Shown here: positions 11,101 through 23,100 of the stretch, piece by piece
Position numbering within the stretch: the first letter of the stretch is position 1
Layout: every line of letters starts with the position of its first letter
NCBI RefSeq assembly: GCF_035046505.1
Contig: NC_089829.1
Location: 33,337,460-33,401,459, forward strand
Length of the DNA stretch: 64,000 bases
Source of the DNA: Tiliqua scincoides
Lineage: Eukaryota; Chordata; Lepidosauria; Squamata; Scincidae
Direction of reading: 5' to 3'
The notes under the pieces: generated by a model
What the model saw: the letters and a program-made list of their open reading frames with translations, nothing else
Told to the model about the DNA's origin: nothing
Database searches by the model: none
Made by a program: the position numbers and the translations under genes

Positions 11101-14100
11101 TATAATAGTTTAAAAATATTTTATGAGATTATTTTAATAACAAAAAGGCCACCTTGATTTACAGAGAGAACAGAGTATAGGGGTATCTGCGGATTCAGTT
11201 ATCCACGGTTCTCCACGCCCTCCCCCAACCCACGACCTTCCTTTTTTTCAATAGCAAGCAGACATGTTTCTTGCTTTTACAGTGATTAGAACAGGAAATT
11301 GATAAGCAGGCATATAGTCTGCATGATAGAGAGACACAGTCAGAATGTTAGCAGGAAATTTCTTGTTAATGTTCTGTGTCCCCCTAGCATGCTGGCTGCC
11401 TGTTCTTGCCTGCCATGTTCTTGTTGTAGAAAGGTAGTGAGCGTGAGGAGGGTGTAAAGGAATACTTTTGTATACAGTACAGATAGGGTTCCCTTGTATC
11501 TGTAGGGGGGTGCTGGAACAGATCCCCCACAGATATAGGGGGATGTCTGTATTGAATTGCGCATCTCAAAAAAAAAAAAAAGGTGTGTTGGTATAGAATA
11601 GACACTAAAAATAAGTTAAGAGTATATATATCGGTGCTTCCCAGGTCCTGGAGGTCTCTTCATTGGATGATCCCAGCATCACTGTGGGCACATACCTTAC
11701 AAAACATAAAGAATTGAATTCCCTTCTGCCTTAGCTCTTTACCATATCCATTGTTGAAACTTTTTGTTCCAAAGACACATGGGGGAACTAACGCCATGTA
11801 TGATGAATGCTTTCCATTTCAGGCCAAGGTGCAATGGCAAATTCTAGTCCCAGCCCCTCAAATGTTAACAAAAGGACCTTTTGCGTTTCTTTCCAGTTCC
11901 TTTATTTTATGGGAAGTGTAGCTGCCTTTGGCTCCCTTTACGGCCTCCTTTGAGGCACATAGAGAGATCATGGAATGGAAGCGAATGCTGCTTCAAGTGG
12001 AATTAATTTCCCAGATTTTCCACTCACTAAAGGCCTGTTGTGTTCCGAGGGGAGCGGGCAGGCAGAGAGCATCTGCCTCTGTGCTGAAACAAGCTGTAAT
12101 AGGTCCCTACTAACCTTGGTAAAACCTCTCAGTGTATTAAGGTGAGAATCATATAGCACTGATTTAACTGTGTACCTTGTTTTGATCCCCTTAGCTTTGG
12201 TGTTATCATTCTGAAGCAACATTGTCTATGAGGTTAAGAAAGCAGTGGGATGAACTATAAATCTAGATAGGTAACAGAAATAAAACTCAATTATTGAAGC
12301 AATAATTGGGAATAAAATTAGTGAGGCTTGGTCAAGAATAGATCTTATTGAATGACAACGCTTAAATACAGGTGGACTTTCTTCATCTGTGGCTTCAGAA
12401 CTCATGGATTTGACTCGCCATGGGTTCATCGGACATCCTGTATCCAGGAGGCTTTCTGGAGCCTGGGGAGGCCTTGTGCAGCCTCCCTGACCAGGAAGCC
12501 TTTGGAAGGCCTTAGAAAGGCCCTTGTTATGTGCCTTATTGAGGCTCAGGGTGGCTTTGCAAGGCCTCCCTGGGACTCAGAAAGGCTTCCAGATGCAGGA
12601 GATGGACCCCAATCCACAGATTCAAGTATCCATGATAGATCTGGGAATTGACCCCCTGTGGATATTGAGATCCAACTGTATCACTCTTGCAAGCATCTGC
12701 ACCACTGTCAGAGATGGTAGCATTGCACAGGAACATACATCTTGCCTCACAGTTACCTAGGCAGGAGAGAGGCTTCTTCAGTTGCTGCTGCAGCCCCCTG
12801 ATTTTTCTTTGCTGTGCATGTTACTTTGCCAAACTGTGTCTCCTTTGAAACACTAGACAGCTGCACAGCCACTTCTCGCCCACCAGTCTACCAGCATCCC
12901 AGCCATCTCCATTTTCAGTGGATTTGGGCCAAGTCCATGTGATCATCATGGCAGTGGGGTCAACTCCCACCTGCCCTACTGTGAAGGACCATTAGTGGCA
13001 CTAATACAGGTAGAGCATCCCTGTTCCAAAACGTTCCAAAATCCAAAACATTTTGAGCCCCGACATGACGCAACAAGTGGAAAATTCCACACCTGACCTC
13101 ATATGACGGGTCACAGTCAAAACTGTGTTTTGTGCACAAAATTATTAAATATTGCATAAAATTACCTGCAACCTATATGTATAAGGTGTGCATGAAACAT
13201 AAATAAATATTGTGATTAGACTTGGGTCCCATCCCCAAGATATCTCATTATGTATATGCAAATATTCCAAAATCCAAAACACTTTTGGACCCAAGCATTT
13301 TGGATAGGGGATACTCAACTTGTATTACCAATTGAAAAGCACTGGTTGAGAATATGGAAATAAGTGTTAATTCCCCACTACTCTTCTACTTTGTCGCATA
13401 CAGATAGAGCACTACATGTAGGACTGTGTTGTTGAAAGAAGTGAGGGTGCATGTTCTGTGCATTTTTCCTGGTTTGTCTAGGGACTTCCTTGAGGAGTCT
13501 TGATAGGATTCGTTACTAATTTGGAAATAATATATGGTGTAGCACAGCATTTCTTAAACTGTGGTTCGGGACCCACTAGGTGGGTAGTAAGCCAGTTTTC
13601 AGGTGGCTCGCGTAGCACCTAGCTCAGCCGCCATGGAAAATACAGGGCTGAAAATACAACATACAGAGCTACTGGGCAGGGCAGGCTCCCAGTGCTTTTC
13701 CCTGAGTAAGTGGGAAAATGGGATGCTGGAAAGGGGATAGGACTGTGTGGCTGGAGAAGGATCCAAGTCTGCATTCTGTTTTGACTTTCGAGCTGGAATG
13801 TTTGAATTCTGGTCTGGTCTAGAGGGTAGAGCCTCCGTCTGCCTGAAGATAACATCCACAAGGTCGCCAGTTCGAGGCCACCGGCACCGTGCGACCTTGG
13901 AGCAGCTGACAAGCTGAAGCCGAGCTATTCCATCTGCTCTGAGCGTGAGAGGATGGAGGCCAGAATGTGAAGCCAGATCGGAATGAAACACCTTGAATGT
14001 AGTCGTTCTTGAAAGAAAGAACCTTCTTTGAAATTGTAAAAATCCCTATTTAATAAGGGATTTAATAAAGCCTGCCTATGTAAACTGCCTTGAATAAAGT

Positions 14101-17100
14101 CTTGAATAAAGACCAAGAAAGGCGGTATATAAATACCTGTTATTATTATTATTATTATTCTGAGCTAGGCAAAATAACAGCACAAGCATGCTGTGTAATT
14201 GGACAGCTGTGATTGCAGCTAACGCTTGAAGTCTAATTTGATGATGTTGCTTTTGTCCATGACATCACTTCCAGTGGTCCAGACAGGTTGTCATTCTAAA
14301 AAATGGGTCCTGGTGCTAAAATGTTTTGAGAACCACTAGTGTGTTATAACTTGTGCATGCTGCATTTCCTCTGATAAATAATAATAATAATAATAATAAC
14401 AACAACAGTATTTATATACCGCTTTTCAACAAAAAGTTCCCAAAGCGGTTTACAGAAAAAAAAAATCAAATAACTAATGGCTCCCTGTCCCAAAAGGGCT
14501 CACAATCTAAAAATACATCATGGGGTTTCCCGTATTGTTGTGGGATGCTAGAACTCTCATCTCCCACCAGCTTGATTGCAACTGAGTTTGGAATGTTCTT
14601 TCCTATTCTGATAGGAGTGTGTGTGTGTTTGTGAAACTGTGACCATACAATCTGAACAGAAGGATGGCACAGAGCCTTATTTATGGCTGCCCTATTCTAG
14701 TGATTTATATTATGGCAGTTCCAAATAAGGTTCCTGGTCAAAAAACATTGCTATAATACAACAGTTCATGGAACCAGGTGCATGGAGCATCAGACTACTT
14801 AAAAGTTAAACTTAGAATGCCAGGAGGCTGTCATGGTTCTGGGGTTGGACTTAGACCTGGAACATCCAGGTTCAAATCCCCACTCAGCCACAAAGCTTCC
14901 TGGGTGACCTTGGGCCAGTCACTGTCTCTCAGCCTCCTCTACCTCACAGGGTTGTTGTGAGGGGAGGAGCCATGAATACCACTCTAAGGCTGCAATCCTA
15001 TCCCCAATAACCTGGGAGTAAGCCCCACTGACTATAGTCGTAGTTAGTTCTGAGTAGATATGCATAGGATTGAGGTCTAAGCTCCTTGGAGGGAGGGCAG
15101 TATAGAAACAGGGAAAAATGATGTTCATAAGCAAATAAATTCTTAGTCCTCACAATTGTGGCACACAGTTTTTAGAGACACTGCAATGTGCACTAATAGT
15201 TCTGCACAATAGCTCTAGAGTCAAATAGGTCTTGCATGGAAAGACGAACAGAGAAGTGGAACATGAACTTGCACGTATGGCGAGCTCTGTTGAATAGTTG
15301 ATTCAGTTCCTTCTCCTGTTGCATAATCCCTTATTATTTCCCTTCCTGTCTTTCTCAAGTAGCATGTTTGCTGATATGCTTGCAGCTACTGTATAAGCTG
15401 TCATGGTATATCCTGTGCACACCAGCTCTACAGACACTTATTGTGCTGGGGCGTGGGAGCTGCAGAGGGAAGGAAGAATTTACAGCTGCCCTAATTTCAG
15501 TGCAGTTTAGATTTTCTGTGGAGAAGAGTGAGGCAGATCTGAAACACTACCAAAGGCAGGGGGGGTGTCAGTTTTGTTTACTTTATTGTGGAGCGGGGAG
15601 CTAACTTCCTGGGGTGCCTAAATGTTTTAGAGACCAATCTAGAAACAATGAGGGAACTTTGAGAATGTGTAGCACTATCATTAAATTCATAGTGCAGCTT
15701 GTTGTAAGTTGGAGAATGACCTTAATTAAGTGAGAATCATTTCCGCTGAATGACATTTGTGGCAGAAACTTAAGGTTTTTTAATAGTAAAAGTCAGTTCC
15801 AGACTTTGGCTTCCAGTGTTAAATTCTTTTTTTTGATGTGTAGTAAAAAGAGTATGTTTGGAGTGATGCCTCTCTAGCTCTTATCAGGAAAGAGGAATGG
15901 CTACTGTGTTTGGGCCTCTTCAGCCTAGAAAAGAGGGGGGACATGATTGAGACATACAAAATTATGTGGGGGATGGACAGAGTGAATAGGGAGATGCTCT
16001 TTACACTCTCACATAACACCAGAACCAGGGGACATCCACTAAAATTGAGTGTTGGGAGAGTTAGAACAGACAAAAGAAAATATTTATTTACTCAGCATGT
16101 GGTTGGTCTGTGGAACTCCTTGCCACAGGATGTGGTGACGGCATCTGGCCTGGATGCCTTTAAAAAGGGATTGGACAAGTTTCTGGAGGAAAAATCCATT
16201 ACGGGGTACAAGCCATGATGTGTATGCGCAACCTCCTGATTTTAGAAATGGGCTATGTCAGAATGCCAGATGCAAGGGAGGGCACCAGGATGAGGTCTCT
16301 TGTTATCTGGTGTGCTCCCTGGGGCATTTGGTGGGCCGCTGTGAGATACAGGAAGCTGGACTAGATGGGCCTATGGCCTGATCCAGTGGGGCTGTTCTTA
16401 TGTTCTTATCACTGCAAAGAATGATTCATTGTGGTTCAAATGGGATCTGAACATCTAATGATTCAAATTGGATCCAAACATACCCCTGAATAAGTAGAAA
16501 GTACAGGCTTTGCCCTGTATTCAGTTATATGAGGTTCTCCGCAGTGGCGTAGCTGGAGGGGGGTGGAGCATTCAGGATGGCAGTGAGGCGGGCAAGCGGC
16601 CCCTCACTTCAGAGCCATTCCTGGTGGGGGGAGCAAAATGGAGCCATACGGCTCCGTTTTGCTCCCCCCACCGGGAATGGCTCTGAAGGGAGGGGCCGCT
16701 TGCCCGCCTCACTGCCAGCCTGAATGCTCCGCCCCCTCCAGCTATGCCACTGATTCGAGCCCCCCCTCCCATTTTTGTTCTTACCAGTGGTGCCAATCAA
16801 GCATATCTCTTAACAGAATACTATAAGCAGGCAAGTATATAGAAAGACAAGCAGGCAGGCTGGCTGAACGCTAGAAGGATACAGGCAGAATGTTAACAGA
16901 AAGCAGGAAGCTTTCTGCTTCCTGTTAATGTTCTGGCTGTGTCTCTCTAGCATTCACTCTGCCTGCCTGCTTGTCTTTCTATAAGCTTGCCTGCCTATAG
17001 CATTCTGTTAAAGCAGCAGACTCCAAACTGTGGACTTCTGTGTTAGGAAAAACCAATCTGGGCATGGTGTTGTACTTTCCATTCCATACCACAGCCTCTT

Positions 17101-20100
17101 ATCTTTCCAGTCAATCTTGTCAGAAACTTGCACCAGGCAGCCACTTCTGCCCAGAAATCGGGGCATAGGACCCGCTGGGGTGACAGGTAGTGGAAGTTGC
17201 TACCCAGTGCGAGTTTCTGATAAGATCAACTGGAGAGATAAGAGGCTGCGGCACAGAATGGAAATACCACACCATGCCTGGAAGGCTTTTTCCTAACGCT
17301 GGATCTGGCCTGTGGGCCACAGTTTGGCAGTTACTTTGTTAAAGGAAGAGACATGCTTGCTTGGTGCCACAGAAGAAAAAAAAGATGGTAATGGGTGTGG
17401 GGGGGGGGGAGAAGAGCACAGATATAGGGTTTCCTCTTATCCATGGTTTTCATATCCACAAGGATGCCTGGAACATATTCCCTGTGGATACAGGGGGATC
17501 CCTGTATTTCTATGACTGCATTTTCAGGAGTCACTTTCTCTTGGTAGCTCCTTATGTGCCACTCAAGAGGATTCTCTAATGTTTGTAGCAGCTTTGGGGA
17601 GGGCATGGGAAGCCAATGTGGGATTGTAAAAGGCCGATGCTCAAATAGAGCATCACATAGCAGGCTTTTGGATTCCTGCATTTTTGCAATAGCTTTTGGT
17701 GTAACCTGGAAACTGCATAAAAATAGACAGGCACCCAGTTTTATTAATGCTGTGACATTTTACATCCATTTCATATTGGGTTCTAAACTGATCATTTTGG
17801 AAGCCATGTGTTTGTATCCTCTGGTTTCTGCCAAACTGGCAGTGTCTTTGCTATGGAGTTGCCCCTCTGGCTCCATTTCTTCCCACCTGCTGCACAGCCT
17901 CATGTGCTATAACAGGCAACACTGCGCAACAGGACTGCATCTGCACCACTGCTGAGGACACCCAGTTAACTGAACTTTGCATTGTGTCACACATTCAGTT
18001 ACCAGACCCCCCCTCCCCTTGGGAAGGTATTTGGCTTTGCAGATCTGGTGCTGTAGTTGTTTGATGTGCTTTCTAAGTTTTTGGACACTGTCCAACTTGG
18101 TCATTGCTTTTGTTTCTACACCCTTGCAGTCTAAGAAACATACTTGGTTCTTGCTTGAAGTTTTTATGTCTAAGAACCTTCTCTTTTTTGTTATGTTGTG
18201 CAAAGCAGGTGGAAGCATCTTAGTCTCTGCAGAAGTATGGCACAGTTTCTTTGGGATATGTCTGGCCAGGATTGCGAGAGTAAAAGAAACTAGAGCTCCC
18301 TATAGTGAAAGGCAAGAAAAGGATATAAAAATGGTGATGCAGAGGGAGAGAGAGAAATAATGGAGGTGGACAGCCATTGAATGGAATGGGGGCTTGGCTT
18401 AGACAAACCCAAGTGCCGAGCTTCTTTATCTGGTGTAATTGCCTGCTTATCTGCTACTTAGCCATACTGTTCTGGTGAGCTTGTCTTCTACACATACACA
18501 TGGTGCTTAGCTATTTATAGAATCAGCATGAGCTTTAGTGAAAACCAATCAGATTTTATAAATCCTCCAGGAGGTTTGTTTTTGTAGCTGCAGCAGGGAA
18601 GTGAAATTGCTGGAGAAAATGCTGGAGAAAACTGGGAAAATGTAGCCTGTGGTGTCTTTTGTTTCCCCCCTCTTAATTCAGGATGCCAGAGAGTATGACA
18701 GAAACAAGCATCAATGTTCATTGATTTGCATTAAAAGGGGAAGCCTTTGCAGATAGACTTGTCACTGTCAGTTGAAAATGATTTGCTGTCTGGAGTGTTG
18801 AATTATGGCAGTATCATTAAAAAGCCTGTAAATTTGTGATGTGGGATTCTGGGTTGTTTTCTTTTAAAAGTCTGATTTTGCAGTGTGTGAAATTATACCT
18901 GCATATCAGTGGTTGAACTTCCCTGTGGGAATTTGATGTACAGCCTCTGTATTTCTGTCTTGCAAAGGCAAAATTGCAAACTGTGTACCAAAGCATAATA
19001 TCCAGCGTAGGTGAGGCTTTCCACTCCACTTCTGAGTAGGAGCAGAACTGAATCACATCACTGGTTTTTCTTTCCTATCACCCCAGCAATCTGTCAAGTA
19101 GAAAATTTTTTTCTGTATATCTCTGTCTGGTTCCCAGCTGTGCATCAGGCTTCACTTCTCACGGATCTGTGCAAGGGGAAATGCAGAACGGTTTTTAAAC
19201 TGTTCCAGATTTCTTGCAGTGTCCATGTAACTGATACACGCATACCACCCACTCCTTGTATGCGCGTTCAGTGCAGCTTTACAAGGCAGACAGCTTCTGA
19301 TTCATGGTGCATAGTTTCATACCAAACTGTAACTCCACAGAACCAGGTGTTTGGCTCGGACTATAAAAGGTATTTCAGAACCCTACAAAGCACACTGACC
19401 TACCACCCTAAAGAGGAGAAAGCTCCTACATTGTTGCTAGAAAATCAGGCAATAGATAACTCTGTCTTTCACGTGAATCCTGATCTCTCCTCCCTCTGGT
19501 TTATCTTTGAGCCTCACGGAATATACAACCAGGCATTTAAAAGCTGCACAGTACAGACTTTCTGCTGCAATCCATCCTCAAATTGTACGTATCCTTTTTT
19601 TAAGCACTGTAATTCTTCTACAGATTCACTCTTCATTAATTCACTGTTAGATGTATAGAATAATCCATTTCTTTGGATGTTTCTCTTCCTAACTGATTGT
19701 CCAGAACAGAAGCATTCAAATGAGTGTAGCCATGGAGGGAAATACAAGTGTGAGCCACTTAACAACAGGTCTACATTCTCCAATCCCTGTCCTTATGAGA
19801 TGAGGTCATTAAGTGAATATTCAGCACAATCTAGTGCCTTTGTTGTGTAAACAGACACTCACTGCCAGATACTAGCTGGCTGCACAGGCTACTGGAGATA
19901 AATGCCTCTTCTTTGCATTAAGAGCCTGACACTCTGCTGCCTATATGCGGTCCATTGTTAAGCAGAAGTTTGTTAAGCGGCACATGTCTGTATTTATTCT
20001 TGGCAATAGTATATTCTCAGAAGAGCTTCAAGCTTTAGGCAAAGTTTTGTGAAGCAATTCTGGCAATCCTGTCACTGTAGCTCTCATCTTCTGTAAATGG

Positions 20101-23100
20101 TTCACCTCAATACCAAATCAGTCTATGGGTCGTTGCATCTGCAGAACCTAGGTTACAGCTTCCAGCAGCAAGGCATGTTGGGAGAACAACATCCTATTGG
20201 GACAAATGTTGTCCCATTTGGAAGGACAATATCCCATTCAGTTCCTTTCATTAACTGCTGCCCTCCAATGTCATCTTGTCATAGACTGGAAGACTCAAAG
20301 TTCTGAAACTTTATGGTAAAATAAACAACTGGTTCTAAAAATCAAAACTGTCTGAAATCTAGACCTTTTCTGTGCACCTGTAATGGAAGATGTTACTGTA
20401 TTTCTGAGTCCTGTTCAGTATCTAGAATAAATTGGGAATTATGAACATTGGTTAACTGTTTGTAGTCTGTTGGGAAGCAATATTTATCGATTAGTACTAA
20501 TGAAAATAGGAAGTGATGACTAATAAGGGATTCTAAGGGCTAGTTCAGAATCCAGTTTGCTATTTGAGGCTTAATCCAGAGGGAGGCAACAATGATTTAA
20601 GTGTTAACACAGTTTGAAAGAGTTCAGAAGGTTCTGTGGAATGAAGTTGGTTATACTAAGTGAACTGTTCAAAGAGGGATGTAGTTGTAGTAGTTGATTG
20701 CAGCTCTTTGATACATCTTCTTACAAGTTGTTTTGGGAAAGGATTGAAGGCAGAAGCATTGTTGAGATGTTGCACTGCCTAGATCAGGGATGTCAAACAT
20801 AAGGCCCAGGGGCCGGATGCGGCTCGTGGAAGCTTTTTATACGGCCCTCAGGCTTTCGGTTGCTGTGTAGTGCTAAGGTGTTACTGCTGAAAGGGCAGCC
20901 CATGTGAGAACTGGGATCTCCCATATCTTGAAATATGATCAAGACTCGTATATTTTGTCTTCTGTCATTTGTAGCTAATGAGTTCCTAAGTGAGAAAAAG
21001 TGTTTATTTTTAGTTATGACCTATTTAATGACATCACTTCTTGACATCAAATGACATCATTTCCGGCCCTCAGCAGGCATCATGAATGCTATGTGGCCCT
21101 CCGTATGAAATGAGTTTGACACCCCTGGTCTAGATGTTTGTCTTAATATACGTACAGGGGAAAGGATTGTGACTGCTAGCCCCACTATGCATTAATTCAG
21201 TGTTCTTCAATCTGTGGGTCATGATCTCAACAGGTTGCAAAGCCATATTTGGGGGCTTGTGGTAACATTTCAAATCCTGTGCAAGGGAGGGTTTAGATCC
21301 AGTCCAATAATGATACTGCCTTATCAGTACTGAGTTCTTGATATAATCCTGCACAACCTTGTCCTGCTTGGCAGCTCCTATGTTCAGCTCTGCTCAGGCT
21401 GTATCTCACAGGGTTTTTGTGAAGACACAAGAGGTGGGGGAAATGGAGTGGCAATGGGGGCAAAAGTGGGTGGATTGGGTCCTGGGAGATGGCAGAATAG
21501 TCTCATATTTTATTTATTTATTAAGGTTGTGGCACGAAAAATGTTGAAGACCCTTGCATTATTTGCTGTCTGAAAGAATTCATGCACATACAGGCCATGT
21601 GTAGTTGTGAATCTTTGCATAGAAAAGGCTTCGGATTCCAGTTGAAGCTTACATGTATATAGAACATACACATAGGCTGTTGAAGACCTTTAGCCAAACA
21701 GAAGCGCAGGGCCAGCGGGTGTGATTCCTTTCTCCCTTGTATGCTGAACAGCACTTGTGTGTCTATCAGCTGATTATTTCAAAGAATATGCAATGGCTCC
21801 CAAATTTTTATTCATGAAGGAGACGGAGGGTATTTCACTGAGGAGCCTCTAATCTAACCCAGAGGTGCCTTCTCTGTATTTCTTTTCTTTGTATTGAATC
21901 TCAGACTGGGTCTACACAAGCAGCAGAAAGAGATGGTCAAATCCTGAAGTGGTGGAATGATATTTGCTGCTTTAAGATGCAGGTGCCCTTTTCAAATACT
22001 TTCTCATGTACAAATCTTTCTGAACGTTAATTAATAAACGTTAGCACATATTATGAAGAGTTTATCAAGCTCAGTCTATCTGCCTTGCTAGGTTTCTGCT
22101 TACAGTATTTTTGTTTTGTGCAAAATAGTATTCAGAAATGTGATAAGAACATAGGAAGAGCCAAAGGCCCATCTAGTCCATCTTCCTGTATCTCACAGAG
22201 GCCCACCAAATGCCCCAGGGAGTACACAAGACAACAGACACAATCTGCATCCTGGTGCCCTCCCCTGCATCTGGTAATCAGAGACAGCCTGCCTCTAAAA
22301 CCAAGAGCTTGCACATACCTACTATGACTTGTAACCCATAATGAACTTTTCCTCCATAAATTTGTCCAATCCCCTCTTAAAGGTATCCAGCCAAGATGCC
22401 ACCACTACTTCCTATGGCAAAGAGTTCCACAAACTAACTACATGCTGGGTAAAGAAATATTTTCTTCTGTCTGTCCTAACTCTCCCAACAGTCAACTTTC
22501 GTGGATGTCCCCTGGTTCTGGTGTAGGTGATTTATCACCTACAGTTTGAAGTGGTGCTGTCCATTCCACACCGTCCCCATCTATTGCATGTATAGACCAG
22601 ACCTCTGACATAGTATGGAAAGTTCAATAAATGGATGGGGGACCTGGCACCAAGAACATTGCTTGGTTGGTGTTGAGTGAAAAATGCAAAGCAGTTGAAT
22701 ATTTTGTGAGCACGTAGGATTGCAAAGCTTTGTTTTGAACCTGGCAGGGGCAATGGCTGCCAAACACATACAACTTGCACTTTGGACCTCAGTGGGATCA
22801 AGCGACAATGGGGTCTGTTTTCCAGTTGTATGATGTCTATTTCTCTTATCGTTCATCTACGTATTTGGGAGGGTAAGAGCATTGCCAGAGTCAAGTGCTG
22901 CCTAAGGTAGGACAAATAATCCCTGTATATGAATGTGCCTCAAAACAGTTGCATCAATGGAAATTCTTCAGCCTGTACTCAACTCACATGGGGACCCAGT
23001 CATACCAGAAGCATCAGGACAGGCTTCTGCTCATGCTGGATAGTGCCCAGGTATCCATGGGGGATACATGATCCCCCCCCCGCGGATCCTGGAAACTGCA

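Noticed and set aside
13599-13991. A 130-codon minus-strand gene
   Set aside because: The frame overlaps the SINE at 13808 and hAT sequence, and the same peptide appears in the sister SINE at 58828.
15910-16218. A small host gene encoding about 100 residues ([16 protein letters not shown]...)
   Set aside because: The same coding segment recurs at 42990 and 55600 and on the minus strand at 22142, 56868 and 63797; it is the LINE C-terminus.
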